Origin: Blastococcus sp. PRF04-17
GTDB lineage: Bacteria; Actinomycetota; Actinomycetes; Mycobacteriales; Geodermatophilaceae
Direction of reading: 5' to 3'
Assembly: GCF_023016265.1 (NCBI RefSeq)
Contig: NZ_CP095412.1
Span: 3,782,001 to 3,846,000, forward strand
Length of the DNA stretch: 64,000 nt
Part shown: piece by piece, positions 8,619 through 18,440 of the stretch
How positions within the stretch are numbered: the first letter of the stretch is position 1
How the letters are laid out: the number at the start of each line of letters is the position of its first letter
Made by a program: the position numbers and the translations under genes
Notes under the pieces: model-generated
Told to the model about the DNA's origin: nothing
The model's database searches: none
The model's input: only the letters and a program-made list of their open reading frames with translations

Positions 8619-9088
8619 CGCACCCATTCCCCGCTCTTGCCGCCGCTCTTGGCCAGCAGCCGCACGTCGGTGATGGTCGCGCGCGGGTCGACGGCCTTGA
8701 CCATGTCGATCACGGTGAGACCGGCGACCGTCACCGATGTGAGCGCCTCCATCTCGACGCCGGTGCGGTCCGCCGTCCGCGCGGTGGCCGTGATCTCGAC
8801 GGCCTCGTCGGCCACCTCGATGTCGACGGTGACGCCGTGCAGGGCGATCGGGTGGCACAGCGGCACGAGGTCCGGCGTCCGCTTGGCCCCCGCGATCCCC
8901 GCGATCCGGGCCACCGCCACCGCGTCGCCCTTCGGTACGCCCGAGCCCCGGAGCAGGCCGACGACCTCCGGGCTGACCAGCACCCGGCCGGCCGCGGTGG
9001 CCACCCGGGCGGTGACCGGCTTGTCGGTGACGTCGACCATCCGCGCCGCCCCCCTCTCGTCGACGTGGGTCAGCCGTCTCTCGGTCAT
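8615..9088 (-). CDS. moaC: Cyclic pyranopterin monophosphate synthase MoaC
   Basis: MoaC makes cyclic pyranopterin monophosphate from the MoaA product in the first stage of molybdenum cofactor synthesis. The 157-residue product is standard length. It has LTHVDERGAARMVDVTDKPV at the N-terminus, the IAGIAGAKRTPDLVPLCHPI core (active-site Lys and His), GVEMEALTSVTVAGLTVIDM, and the final SGGKSGEW motif. Its ATG overlaps the moeA stop (ATGA), and its own stop overlaps mog, so the three genes form a tight operon. moaA is not in the window. Confidence 0.96.
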   Translation of the reverse strand: MTERRLTHVDERGAARMVDVTDKPVTARVATAAGRVLVSPEVVGLLRGSGVPKGDAVAVARIAGIAGAKRTPDLVPLCHPIALHGVTVDIEVADEAVEITATARTADRTGVEMEALTSVTVAGLTVIDMVKAVDPRATITDVRLLAKSGGKSGEWVR

Positions 9089-10296
9089 CGGAGCGCTCCT
9101 TCGATCAGCACGACGTCGACCTCGGCGCCGGCGGGCAGTTCGGTGACGTCCTCGGGGACGACCACCAGGCAGTTGGCGCGCGCCAGGTGCGCCACCAGGT
9201 GCGAGCCCGGCCCGCCGACCTGCGACACCCGGCCGGCCTCGTAGTGGCCGCGGAGGAACTGGCGCCGGCCCGCGGGGGACCGCAGGGCGCCGGACAACCG
9301 GGCGGGCACCTGCAGCCGGTCGGGCAGGGAGTGGCCGAGTGCGCGGCGGAGGGCCGGGCGGACGAACACCTCGAACGACACGAAGGCGCTCACCGGATTG
9401 CCGGGCAGCGTCACCACCGGGACGTCGTCCACGGTGCCGGCGCCCTGCGGGCCGCCCGGTTGCATGGCGACCTTGGTGAACTCCACCGTGCCCAGTCCGC
9501 GGAACGCGTCCTTGACCACCTCGTAGGCGCCGGCGCTCACCCCGCCGCTGGTGATCAGCAGGTCGGCCGTCGCCGCCTCGGCGCGCACGGCGGCCAGGAA
9601 CTGCCCGACGTCGTCCGGCACGAAGTGCAGCCGGCGGGCCCGGCCCCCGGCCTCCTCGACCGCGGCGACCAGCAGCTGCGAGTTGGACTCGTAGATCTGG
9701 CCGTGCCGCAGGGGCGTGCCCGGCGCCACCAGCTCGCTGCCGGTCGAGAGCACGAGCACCCGGGGCCGGCGGCGGACCGGCAGGTGGGTGACGCCCACCG
9801 CGGCGGCCAGGCCCAGCTGCGCCGTCCCGAGCGGGCTGCCGGCCTGCAGGGCGACTGCGCCGGCCGCGATGTCCTCGCCGGCTGCGCGCAGGTGGGTGCC
9901 CCGCGCCGGGCAGTCACGGATCTCGACGACGTCGGTCGCGCCGTCGGTCATCTCGACCGGGACGACGACGTCGGCGCCGGGCGGGAGCGGGGCGCCGGTC
10001 ATGATCCGTTGCACCGTGCCGGGAACCAGCGGGACGACGTCGGTGCGGCCGGCCGGGATGTCGTCGGCGACCGGGAGGCGGACCGGTGCCCGTGCGGCGG
10101 CCGTGATCTCCGCCCACCGGCCGGCGTAGCCGTCCATGGCGGAGTTGTCGAAGCCCGGCAGCGCGACGGCCGCGGGGACGTCGCGCGCGAGCACCCGCCC
10201 GTGCGCCTCCGCGAGCTCCACGGTCTCCTCGCCCAGGTCGGCCAGCAGCCCGGCGACCACTGCCCGGTGTTCCTCGACGGTCCGCACGGCGCTCAT
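9085..10296 (-). CDS. moeA: Molybdopterin molybdenumtransferase MoeA
   Basis: MoeA inserts molybdate into adenylated molybdopterin. The 403-residue product from ATG 10296 has the family order: PAAVALPGFDNSAMDGYAGR near residue 50, a RIMTGAPLPPGADVVVPVE motif, and the MoCF-binding domain with VLSTGSELVAPG and LITSGGVSAGAYEVVKDAF. A PQGAGTVDDVPVVTLPGNP strand is followed by a C-terminal domain IV. It heads the moeA-moaC-mog operon. A longer open frame upstream has no family similarity, so 10296 is chosen. The gap to the divergent carbonic anhydrase gene is 84 nt. Confidence 0.95.
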   Translation of the reverse strand: MSAVRTVEEHRAVVAGLLADLGEETVELAEAHGRVLARDVPAAVALPGFDNSAMDGYAGRWAEITAAARAPVRLPVADDIPAGRTDVVPLVPGTVQRIMTGAPLPPGADVVVPVEMTDGATDVVEIRDCPARGTHLRAAGEDIAAGAVALQAGSPLGTAQLGLAAAVGVTHLPVRRRPRVLVLSTGSELVAPGTPLRHGQIYESNSQLLVAAVEEAGGRARRLHFVPDDVGQFLAAVRAEAATADLLITSGGVSAGAYEVVKDAFRGLGTVEFTKVAMQPGGPQGAGTVDDVPVVTLPGNPVSAFVSFEVFVRPALRRALGHSLPDRLQVPARLSGALRSPAGRRQFLRGHYEAGRVSQVGGPGSHLVAHLARANCLVVVPEDVTELPAGAEVDVVLIEGALR

Positions 10297-10380
10297 CTTG
10301 TCCGATCGCTCGGACTGCGGCCCGGAACGGGCTCCGGTTAGGGTCCGGACAGGGACAGGGACGGGGGTGCCGAGACGGAG

Positions 10381-10896
10381 GTGCGTGTGGCCGAGATCGA
10401 CCGGATGCTCGAGGCGAACGAGAAGTGGGCGCAGCGGTTCCCCGGCAGCAAGCCGGTGCGGCCGGGGCGGGCCGTGGCGGTCGTCGCATGCATGGACGCC
10501 CGCATGCCGCTGTTCCAGCTGCTCGGGCTCGAGGTCGGCGACGCCCACGTCATCCGCAACGCCGGCGGGGTGATCACCGAGGACACGATCCGGTCGCTGA
10601 CGATCTCGCAGCACCTGCTGGGCACCCGGGAGGTGGTGCTGGTGCACCACACCGACTGCGGTCTGGAGAAGAGCGACGACGTGAGCTTCGGTGACCTGGT
10701 CGAGCAGGCGACCGGACGCCGTCCGCCGTGGGCGCCGCGGTTCTTCACCGACGTCGACGACGACGTCCGGGAGTCGATGCGGCTGATCAGGGACAGCCCG
10801 TACCTGCTCTCGCACGAGGTGCGTGGGACCGTGTACGACGTGGAGACGGGGCGGATCCGCGAGATCAAGGACCCCGCTGCCCCCCACCACTCGTAA
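10381..10896 (+). CDS. Beta-carbonic anhydrase
   Basis: This enzyme interconverts CO2 and bicarbonate. The 171-residue product has the zinc ligands C37 (in ACMDARM), H90 and C93 (in HHTDC), with the D39-R41 catalytic dyad and the [14 protein letters not shown] segment. It belongs to the short actinobacterial beta class. GTG 10381 follows a GGAGGT-like site. A TAGGGT -10 lies near 10338. Oddly, the last residues (KDPAAPHHS) and the stop codon are encoded by a copy of the dispersed hairpin repeat, so the repeat has replaced or trimmed the native C-terminus. Confidence 0.93.
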   Translation: MRVAEIDRMLEANEKWAQRFPGSKPVRPGRAVAVVACMDARMPLFQLLGLEVGDAHVIRNAGGVITEDTIRSLTISQHLLGTREVVLVHHTDCGLEKSDDVSFGDLVEQATGRRPPWAPRFFTDVDDDVRESMRLIRDSPYLLSHEVRGTVYDVETGRIREIKDPAAPHHS

Positions 10897-10924
10897 ACCC
10901 GCGGTGGGCCCCTGCAGCGGGGCC
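10867..10924 (+). repeat. Dispersed hairpin repeat, copy 2 (3' end of carbonic anhydrase)
   Basis: The outer arms are GGACCCCGCTGC and GCAGCGGGGCC (one bulged A) and the inner arms are CCCACC/GGTGGG. It overlaps the last codons of the carbonic anhydrase gene and supplies its TAA stop, then extends 28 nt beyond. Confidence 0.9.
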
Positions 10925-10951
10925 GAGGGCCGGGTCGGTCACGCGCGCTGG

Positions 10952-10957
10952 TACTGT
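10952..10957 (+). promoter_or_regulatory. Probable -10 element for rplM-rpsI
   Basis: TACTGT lies 110 nt before rplM, directly downstream of the repeat that ends the preceding gene. A -35 cannot be assigned with confidence. Confidence 0.35.
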
Positions 10958-11066
10958 CTTCGGTTGGCGCGCGCAAGCCGGCTGGTGCCCGCGTGTCGCA
11001 CCGTCTCCCGTGCTCGGTGAGGCGATCCCACCAGCCTTCCCGACGACGACGGAGGACACGAGCGCC

Positions 11067-11510
11067 GTGCGCACGTACTCACCCAAGCCCGGCGAGGTCG
11101 CCCGGGCCTGGCACGTCATCGACGCCACCGACGTGGTGCTCGGTCGACTCGCCAGCCAGACCGCGCAGCTCCTGCGCGGCAAGCACAAGCCCCAGTACGC
11201 CCCGCACGTGGACGTCGGCGACTTCGTCGTCATCGTGAACGCGGGCAAGGTCGCTCTGACCGGCAGCAAGCGCGAGGACAAGCGCGCCTACCGCCACTCC
11301 GGTCACCCGGGTGGCCTCAAGACCATCAACGTCGGCGACCAGCTGCGCACCCACCCCGACCGCGTCGTCGAGCGCGCGATCAAGGGCATGCTGCCGCACA
11401 ACAGCCTGGGCCGTCAGATGCTGTCCAAGCTCAAGGTCTACGCCGGCCCGGAGCACCCCCACGCTGCGCAGCAGCCCCAGCCCTTCGAGATCAAGCAGGT
11501 GGCCCAGTGA
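11067..11510 (+). CDS. rplM: 50S ribosomal protein L13
   Basis: uL13 is an early-assembling large-subunit protein. The product from GTG 11067 is 147 residues, the normal length. It starts [20 protein letters not shown], followed by [20 protein letters not shown], the [11 protein letters not shown] core, and the [18 protein letters not shown] segment. Longer in-frame starts upstream have no family match. It forms the universal rplM-rpsI pair, here 73 nt apart, with a probable -10 at 10952. Confidence 0.97.
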   Translation: MRTYSPKPGEVARAWHVIDATDVVLGRLASQTAQLLRGKHKPQYAPHVDVGDFVVIVNAGKVALTGSKREDKRAYRHSGHPGGLKTINVGDQLRTHPDRVVERAIKGMLPHNSLGRQMLSKLKVYAGPEHPHAAQQPQPFEIKQVAQ

Positions 11511-11583
11511 GGGAGCTTGCGACCGAACCCAACAGCACAGCACCGTCGGTCACGACGCCGACGAGCGCCAGCGAGGAGAGCAA

Positions 11584-11997
<414 letters not shown>

Positions 11998-12008
11998 CCG
12001 GTCGTCCG

Positions 12009-13352
12009 TTGGGTCGCCTGTTCGGGACCGACGGCGTCCGTGGTCGGGCCAACGCCGACCTCACGCCGGAGCTGGCCCTGGCGGTGGCACGTGCTGCCGC
12101 ATCCGTCCTCGCCGACCGCGACGGGACACATCGTCCCGTCGCGGTCGTCGGGCGCGACCCCCGTGCCAGCGGGGAGATGCTCGAGGCCGCGGTGGTGGCC
12201 GGCCTGACGAGCGCGGGCGCCGAGGTGCTGCTCGCCGGCGTCGTCCCGACGCCCGCACTGGCCCACCTGACCGCGGTGAGCGGCGCCGACCTCGGCGTCA
12301 TGATCTCGGCCAGCCACAACCCCATGCCCGACAACGGCATCAAGCTGTTCAGCCGGGGCGGGCACAAGCTGCCCGACGCCGTCGAGGCCGACATTGAGCG
12401 CACCGTCGCCGGCGGCAGCTCCGAGGAGCACCGGCCCACCGGCGGCGGGATCGGCCGGGTGCGCGTGCTCGAGGACGCCGCCGAGGACTACGTCGCGCAC
12501 CTGCTGTCCACCGTCGAGGGATCGCTGGCCGGCCTGACGCTCGTCGTCGACTGCGCGCACGGCGCCGCGGCCGCGACCGCGCCGGAGGTCTACCGGCGTG
12601 CCGGGGCGACGGTGCACGCCATCGGGTGCGAGCCCGACGGCTGGAACATCAACGACGGCGTCGGGTCCACCCACCTCGGTCCGCTGGTCGAGGCCGTACG
12701 CGCCCATGGCGCGGACCTCGGCATCGCGCACGACGGCGACGCCGACCGGTGCCTGGCCGTGACGGCCGACGGCGACGTGGTCGACGGCGACGCCATCCTG
12801 GCCATCTGCGCCATCGCGCTGCACGACCGGGGCGCGCTCAAGGACGACACGGTCGTCGCGACGGTGATGAGCAACCTCGGCTTCCACCACACGATGCGCG
12901 GCGCCGGCATCGCCGTGCACACCACCGCGGTCGGTGACCGCTACGTGCTCGAGGCGCTGAAGGACCGTGGACTGAGCCTGGGTGGCGAGCAGAGCGGACA
13001 CCTGGTGTTCCTGGAGCACGCCACGACCGGCGACGGGCTGCTCACCGGCCTCGCGCTGATGTCGCGCATGAGCGCCACCGGCTCGTCGCTCGCCGAGCTG
13101 GCCTCGGTGATCCAGCGGCTGCCGCAGACCCTGGTGAACGTGCCGGTCACCGACCGGCTGGCGGTGGCAGAGAGTGACCAGGTGGCCGAGGCGGTCAACG
13201 CCGTCGAGGAGGAGCTCGGCGACACCGGGCGGGTGCTCCTGCGCCCCTCGGGAACCGAGCAGCTGGTCCGGGTGATGGTCGAGGCCCCGACACAGGAGCA
13301 GGCAGACCAGGTGGCCCACCGGCTGGCCGAGGTCGTCGCCCAGGTCGGGTAG
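12009..13352 (+). CDS. glmM: Phosphoglucosamine mutase
   Basis: GlmM converts glucosamine-6-phosphate to glucosamine-1-phosphate for peptidoglycan and other amino-sugar polymers. The 447-residue product starts at TTG 12009, giving [20 protein letters not shown], the exact family start. The phosphorylated Ser is S102 in [13 protein letters not shown], the Mg loop is AHDGDADRC, and the sugar-binding [19 protein letters not shown] and phosphate-binding [15 protein letters not shown] motifs are present. It follows rpsI and precedes glmS, so consecutive pathway steps sit together. Confidence 0.96.
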   Translation: MGRLFGTDGVRGRANADLTPELALAVARAAASVLADRDGTHRPVAVVGRDPRASGEMLEAAVVAGLTSAGAEVLLAGVVPTPALAHLTAVSGADLGVMISASHNPMPDNGIKLFSRGGHKLPDAVEADIERTVAGGSSEEHRPTGGGIGRVRVLEDAAEDYVAHLLSTVEGSLAGLTLVVDCAHGAAAATAPEVYRRAGATVHAIGCEPDGWNINDGVGSTHLGPLVEAVRAHGADLGIAHDGDADRCLAVTADGDVVDGDAILAICAIALHDRGALKDDTVVATVMSNLGFHHTMRGAGIAVHTTAVGDRYVLEALKDRGLSLGGEQSGHLVFLEHATTGDGLLTGLALMSRMSATGSSLAELASVIQRLPQTLVNVPVTDRLAVAESDQVAEAVNAVEEELGDTGRVLLRPSGTEQLVRVMVEAPTQEQADQVAHRLAEVVAQVG

Positions 13353-13482
13353 CTGGCGCCGCTCCGCGAGGCGTTCCGACGAGGGGGCCCGGAGGGTCCC
13401 CGTGAATGAGCGGGACGCGCTCAGCGCAGCGGGCGAGGGCTCCTGGCCGCGGTCGGAGCCCGGAGGGCGACAGTGTGCACAG

Positions 13483-13488
13483 TACCCT
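13483..13488 (+). promoter_or_regulatory. Probable -10 element for leaderless glmS
   Basis: TACCCT ends 7 nt before the glmS ATG, the spacing expected when transcription begins at or next to the start codon. No Shine-Dalgarno sequence is evident between them. Confidence 0.4.
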
Positions 13489-13495
13489 CGGTGAA

Positions 13496-15358
13496 ATGTG
13501 CGGGATCGTGGGTTACGTCGGGCCGCAGGATGCTCGCGAGGTCGTCCTGGAAGGTCTGCGCCGGCTCGAGTACCGCGGCTACGACTCGGCGGGCATCGCC
13601 GTCCTGGCCGACGGCGAGCTGAGCTCGGCCAAGAAGGCCGGCAAGCTGGCCAACCTGGAGAAGGTCCTGGCGGAGCAGGCACTGCCCGCCGCCACGCTCG
13701 GCATCGGGCACACCCGGTGGGCCACGCACGGCGGACCGACCGACCGCAACGCCCACCCCCACCTGTCCGCGGACGGCTCCGTGGCCGTGATCCACAACGG
13801 GATCATCGAGAACTTCGCCCGGCTCCGCGTCGATCTCGAGGACGCCGGGGTGGAGTTCCGCTCCGAGACCGACACCGAGGTGGCGGCCCACCTGCTGGCC
13901 GCCGCCTACGCCGAGGCGCCGGAGGGACAGGGCCGGCTCGCCGAGGCGATGCGCGCCGTCTGCCGTCGTCTCGAGGGCGCCTTCACCCTCGTGGCGACCG
14001 CGGCCTCCGAGCCCGACACCCTGGTCGCCGCCCGGCGCAGCAGCCCGCTGGTCGTCGGCGTCGGCGACGGCGAGTACTTCCTCGGCTCCGACGTGGCCGC
14101 TTTCATCGGGCACACCCGCGAGGCCCGCGAGCTCGGGCAGGACCAGGTCGTGGAGATCCACCGCGAGAACGGCGTGACCGTCACCGACTTCGCCGGCAAC
14201 GCCGTGGAGCCCACGGCCTACACCGTCGACTGGGACGCCGCGGCCGCCGAGAAGGGCGGCTACGACTGGTTCATGCTCAAGGAGATCGCCGAGCAGCCGC
14301 AGGCCGTCGCCGACACCCTGCTGGGGCGTCTGGGCTCGACCGGCCAGCTGGTGCTGGACGAGGTCCGCCTCTCCGACCAGGAGCTCCGCGACATCGACAA
14401 GATCTTCGTGGTGGCCTGCGGCACGGCCTACCACGCCGGCCTGATCGCGAAGTACGCGATCGAGCACTGGACGCGCATCCCGGTGGAGGTCGAGGTGGCC
14501 AGCGAGTTCCGCTACCGCGACCCCGTGCTGGACCGCTCGACGCTCGTCGTGGTGATCAGCCAGTCCGGCGAGACCATGGACACGCTCATGGCGCTGCGGC
14601 ACGCCAGGGAGCAGAAGGCCCGGGTCCTGGCGATCTGCAACGCCAACGGGTCGACGATCCCGCGGGAGTCCGACGCGGTGCTCTACACGCACGCGGGGCC
14701 CGAGATCGCCGTCGCGTCGACGAAGGGCTTCCTCACCCAGCTGGTGGCCTGCTACCTGGTGGGGCTCTTCCTCGCGCAGGTGCGCGGCATCAAGTACGAG
14801 GACGAGATCGCCGCGATCGTCGCGGACCTGCGCCGGCTGCCCGAGGCGGTCGCCGAGGTGCTCGCGGCCATGGACCCCGTGCGTGAGCTGGCCCGGTCGC
14901 TGGCCGACGCGAACACCATCCTGTTCCTCGGCCGTCACGTCGGGTTCCCGGTCGCGCTCGAGGGCGCGCTGAAGCTCAAGGAGCTGGCCTACATCCACGC
15001 GGAGGGCTTCGCCGCCGGCGAGCTCAAGCACGGGCCGATCGCCGTCATCGACCAGGGCACGCCCGTGGTCGTCGTCGTCCCGTCGCCGCGCAGCCGCGAG
15101 TCCGTGCACGGCAAGGTGGTCTCCAACATCCAGGAGGTCCGGGCCCGCGGCGCCCGCACGATCGTCATCGCCGAGGAGGGGGACGACGAGGTGCTGCCCT
15201 ACGCCGACCACGTCATCCGCGTGCCGCGCACGCCCACGCTGCTCGCGCCCGTGGTGACGACGGTGCCGCTGCAGGTCATGGCCTGCGAGATCGCCGACAC
15301 CCGGGGTCTGGACGTCGATCAGCCGCGCAACCTGGCCAAGTCCGTCACCGTCGAATAA
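13496..15358 (+). CDS. glmS: Glutamine-fructose-6-phosphate aminotransferase (isomerizing)
   Basis: GlmS makes glucosamine-6-phosphate from fructose-6-phosphate and glutamine, the entry step to UDP-GlcNAc. The 620-residue product starts [20 protein letters not shown], so Cys2 becomes the N-terminal nucleophile of the glutaminase domain ([18 protein letters not shown] follows). Two SIS domains bind the sugar phosphate: [11 protein letters not shown] and [16 protein letters not shown], then [20 protein letters not shown], ending in [16 protein letters not shown] 13496 is required for the catalytic Cys. A -10 lies 7 nt upstream. The stop is followed within 5 nt by a dispersed repeat. Confidence 0.97.
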   Translation: MCGIVGYVGPQDAREVVLEGLRRLEYRGYDSAGIAVLADGELSSAKKAGKLANLEKVLAEQALPAATLGIGHTRWATHGGPTDRNAHPHLSADGSVAVIHNGIIENFARLRVDLEDAGVEFRSETDTEVAAHLLAAAYAEAPEGQGRLAEAMRAVCRRLEGAFTLVATAASEPDTLVAARRSSPLVVGVGDGEYFLGSDVAAFIGHTREARELGQDQVVEIHRENGVTVTDFAGNAVEPTAYTVDWDAAAAEKGGYDWFMLKEIAEQPQAVADTLLGRLGSTGQLVLDEVRLSDQELRDIDKIFVVACGTAYHAGLIAKYAIEHWTRIPVEVEVASEFRYRDPVLDRSTLVVVISQSGETMDTLMALRHAREQKARVLAICNANGSTIPRESDAVLYTHAGPEIAVASTKGFLTQLVACYLVGLFLAQVRGIKYEDEIAAIVADLRRLPEAVAEVLAAMDPVRELARSLADANTILFLGRHVGFPVALEGALKLKELAYIHAEGFAAGELKHGPIAVIDQGTPVVVVVPSPRSRESVHGKVVSNIQEVRARGARTIVIAEEGDDEVLPYADHVIRVPRTPTLLAPVVTTVPLQVMACEIADTRGLDVDQPRNLAKSVTVE

Positions 15359-15362
15359 CAGC

Positions 15363-15419
15363 AGGACCCCGCTGCCCCCCACCGCTCGCACGCTCGCGGC
15401 GGGACCCTGCAGAGGGGCC
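15363..15419 (+). repeat. Dispersed hairpin repeat, copy 3 (between glmS and acpS)
   Basis: Outer arms GGACCCCGCTGC and GCAGAGGGGCC pair with one mismatch. The loop core CTCGCACGCTCG is intact. The copy begins 5 nt after the glmS stop and ends 31 nt before acpS. Confidence 0.88.
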
Positions 15420-15450
15420 GTTCCAGCACGTTCGGTGCACACTGACCTGC

Positions 15451-15839
15451 GTGATCATCGGGGTCGGGATCGACGTCGTGCCTGTCGAGCGGTTCGCCGA
15501 GTCGCTGACCCGGACACCGGGGCTGCGCGACCGGTTGTTCACCGACGCCGAGCAGCGGACACCGAGCGGCAACCCGCGCACCGGCGAGTCCCTGGCCGCC
15601 CGGTTCGCGGCGAAGGAGGCGCTCGCCAAGGCCCTGGGCGCCCCCGGTGACCTGCACTGGCACGACGCCGAGGTGATGGTCGGCGAGCACGGCCGCCCGC
15701 ATCTGGAGGTCCGCGGCTCGGTCGCCGGTCGGGCGGCCCAGCTCGGCGTGAGCAGCTGGCACATCTCCCTCAGCCACGACGGGGGCATCGCGTCGGCGGT
15801 GGTGGTCGCCGAGGGCTTCCGCGCGCGGGCGACCTGTGA
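15451..15839 (+). CDS. acpS: Holo-[acyl-carrier-protein] synthase; 3' end probably frameshifted
   Basis: AcpS transfers 4'-phosphopantetheine from CoA to acyl carrier protein. GTG 15451 gives [20 protein letters not shown] with the Mg-binding Asp8, then [12 protein letters not shown] with the second acidic ligand, and [23 protein letters not shown] family protein should stop soon after VVVAEG, but as read the frame stays open into the next gene. A frame change near 15815-15830 (gcgcgcggg run) would bring in TGA at 15837-15839. That stop overlaps the nnrD GTG as GTGA, the coupling seen at most junctions here. A one-base deletion in the sequence is therefore likely. Confidence 0.87.
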
Positions 15840-17302
15840 GAGGCCTCCACACCGCGGAGGAGATCCGCTCCGCCGAGGCGCCGGTGCTCGCCGCCACCGC
15901 GGAAGGCGCGGTCATGCAGCGGGCGGCAACCGGCCTGGCCACGGTGTGCCTGCGGCTCCTCGGCGGCGCCTACGGCCGGCGCGTCACGCTGCTGGTCGGC
16001 ACCGGCAACAACGGCGGCGACGCGCTGTTCGCCGGGGCGCACCTGGCCGCCCGTGGCGCGAAGGTGACCGCCGTCCTGCTCGACGCGTCCCGTGCGCACG
16101 CCGCCGGGCTGGCCGCCCTCCGCCGGTCCGGCGGGCGGCCGGTCGACGGGACGTCGCCGGACACCGGGCTGGCGACCGCCGACGTGGTCATCGACGGCCT
16201 GCTCGGCATCGGCGGCCGGGGTGGCCTGCGTCCGGTCGCCGCGGCTCTCGTCCGGGCGGCAGCCGAGGGGCCGGGCCTGACCGTGGCCGTCGACGTCCCG
16301 AGCGGCGTCGACGCCGACACCGGCGCGGTCGAGGGCGAGGCGTTCCCCGCGATGCACACCGTCACCTTCGGCGCGGTGAAGCCGGGGCTGGTCGTCGGGG
16401 CGGGCCGCGCGTACGCCGGGCAGGTCCACCTGGTCGACATCGGGCTGGCCGGGCATCTGCCACCGGCGCGCGCCCACCAGCTCTCCGACGCCGACGTCGC
16501 GGCGCGGCTGCCGGTGCCGTCCCCGACCGACGACAAGTACTCCCAGGGCGTCGTCGGCGTCGCCGCGGGCTCCTCGACCTATCCGGGAGCCGCGGTCCTC
16601 TGCACCGGAGCCGCCCTGCGCACGCGGCCCGGCCTGGTCCGGTACGCCGGGACGGCGGCGGACGGCGTCCGCGCGGCCTGGCCGGAGGCGATCGTCACCG
16701 ACGGGGGCCCGGGGCAGGCCGGCCGGGTGCAGGCGTGGGTGATCGGCCCGGGGATCGGCACGGACGACGCCGCGCGGTCGGCGCTCACCGAGGTGCTGTC
16801 GACCGACCTGCCCGTGCTCGTCGACGCCGACGCGCTGACCCTCCTCGCCCGGGAACCCGCCCTCGTCCACGACCGCACCGCGCCCACCCTGCTGACCCCG
16901 CACGACCGCGAGTTCGAGCGCTTCGGCGAGGCGGTGGGCCCCGACCGGATCGGCGCGGCTCGCCGCCTCGCCGCCCGCCTCGGCTGTGCCGTCCTGCTCA
17001 AGGGCGAGGCGACGGTGGTCGCCGACGCCCACGGCACCGCGTTCGTGAACGGGACCGGGACGCCGTGGCTGGCCACGGCCGGCACCGGCGACGTCCTGTC
17101 CGGGATCGGCGGAGCGCTGCTGGCCGCCGGCCTGCCCGCGGTCGAGGCGGGCGCCGTGTCGGCCCATCTGCACGGTCGCACCGCCCAGCTCGCCGCCGAG
17201 GGCGGGCCGCTGCTGGCGGGGGATCTCGTCCGACGGCTGCCCGAGGCGATCGGCCGGGTGCGCGGGGTTCCGGCCCGCCGCCTGGGAGACTGGGGACCGT
17301 GA
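15836..17302 (+). CDS. nnrD: Bifunctional NAD(P)HX epimerase / ADP-dependent dehydratase
   Basis: This enzyme repairs hydrated NADH and NADPH. The 488-residue product fuses both activities. The N-terminal YjeF_N epimerase domain (residues 1 to about 210) has the [20 protein letters not shown] loop and the [16 protein letters not shown] motif. The C-terminal ribokinase-like dehydratase has [23 protein letters not shown], and the ATP-site [22 protein letters not shown] 15836 overlaps the inferred acpS stop, and its own TGA overlaps the alr GTG (GTGA). The acpS-nnrD-alr order is conserved in Actinobacteria. Confidence 0.95.
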   Translation: MRGLHTAEEIRSAEAPVLAATAEGAVMQRAATGLATVCLRLLGGAYGRRVTLLVGTGNNGGDALFAGAHLAARGAKVTAVLLDASRAHAAGLAALRRSGGRPVDGTSPDTGLATADVVIDGLLGIGGRGGLRPVAAALVRAAAEGPGLTVAVDVPSGVDADTGAVEGEAFPAMHTVTFGAVKPGLVVGAGRAYAGQVHLVDIGLAGHLPPARAHQLSDADVAARLPVPSPTDDKYSQGVVGVAAGSSTYPGAAVLCTGAALRTRPGLVRYAGTAADGVRAAWPEAIVTDGGPGQAGRVQAWVIGPGIGTDDAARSALTEVLSTDLPVLVDADALTLLAREPALVHDRTAPTLLTPHDREFERFGEAVGPDRIGAARRLAARLGCAVLLKGEATVVADAHGTAFVNGTGTPWLATAGTGDVLSGIGGALLAAGLPAVEAGAVSAHLHGRTAQLAAEGGPLLAGDLVRRLPEAIGRVRGVPARRLGDWGP

Positions 17303-18440
17303 CCGACGCAGCCCCCCGGGCCGAGGTGATCGTCGACCTGGACGCCATCGCCGCCAACACGGCGACGCTGCGCGAGCACGTGGGCCGACCTCTCATGGCC
17401 GTGGTCAAGGCCGACGGCTACGGGCACGGCCTCGTGCCGGCCGCGCGCGCGGTGCTGGCGGCGGCGCCGACGCCCTCGGAGTGGCCGTGCTGGACGAGGC
17501 CCTCGCCCTGCGCGCCGCCGGCGTGACCGCGCCGGTGCTCGCGTGGCTGCACGGCCCGGGGACCGACTACGCCGCCGGGATCGCCGCGGACGTCGAGCTG
17601 TCGGTGAACGCCGAGTGGGCGCTGGCCGAGGTCGTGGCCGCAGCGCGCTCGACCGGTCGTCCGGCGCAGGTCCACCTCTGCGTGGACACCGGCCTCTCGC
17701 GGGAGGGCGGCACGACGGCGGACTGGCCGGGTGTGGTGTTCGCGGCCGCCAAGGCGCAGGCCGACGGCGACATCGCCGTCGTCGGCCTGTGGAGCCACAT
17801 GGCCTACGCCGACGCCCCGACGCACCCCACGATCGGCGCGCAGGTCGCCGTCTTCGAGGAGGCGGTGGATCTCGCTCGCGGCGCCGGGCTGACCGACGCC
17901 CGCCGCCACCTGGCGAACTCCGCGGCCACCGTCGCCCTGCCCTCCACCTGGTACGACATGGTCCGCCCCGGGATCGCCCTGTACGGGCTCGACCCGCTGG
18001 GCGGGTCGGACCCGACCGCGCACGGACTGCGGCCGGCCATGACCGTCCGGGCGTCGGTCGCGCTGACCAAGCGGGTGCCGGCCGGCGTCGGGGTGTCCTA
18101 CGGCCACACCTACTTCCCGCAGGACGAGACCACGCTGGCCCTGGTGCCCGTCGGGTACGCCGACGGCGTTCCGCGGGCCGGCGGCAACCGCGTCCCGGTG
18201 CTGGCCGCCGGGCGGCAGCGGACGATCGCCGGGCGGGTCTGCATGGACCAGTTCGTGCTCGACGTCGGGGACGACGTGGTGGCGCCCGGCGACGAGGTCG
18301 TCCTGTGGGGGCCGGGCGACCGGGGCGAGCCGACGGCGCAGCAGTGGGCCGACGCCGTCGACACGATCCACTACGAGCTCGTCACCCGGATCGGCGGCCG
18401 GTTCGCCCGGCGCTACGTCGGCTCCGCGGGGGCGGTCTGA
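17299..18440 (+). CDS. alr: Alanine racemase; frame broken as read
   Basis: Alr is the PLP enzyme that supplies D-alanine for peptidoglycan. GTG 17299 starts [20 protein letters not shown] and the PLP-lysine motif [12 protein letters not shown] (K37). The frame fails near 17465, and the rest ([20 protein letters not shown] onward to 18440) lies in another frame. The second part contains the [12 protein letters not shown] and [13 protein letters not shown] segments, the GVSYGHTY catalytic-Tyr region, and [13 protein letters not shown]. Adding one G in the ggcggcggcg run joins the halves into about 380 residues. D-Ala supply is normally essential, so a sequence deletion is the likely cause. Confidence 0.92.

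Noticed and set aside
13360-13490. Another copy of the dispersed repeat between glmM and glmS
   Set aside because: GGGTCCCCG-like pieces occur, but arms and loop do not match the family plan.
13353-13495. Possible glmS ribozyme-type leader
   Set aside because: The glmS -10 lies 7 nt before the start codon and no ribozyme core is seen. The ribozyme is typical of Firmicutes.
15840-17298. The acpS reading frame staying open for about 1.4 kb through nnrD
   Set aside because: It is the shifted frame of a clear NAD(P)HX enzyme. Stop codons are rare in such GC-rich DNA, so openness is not evidence of coding.
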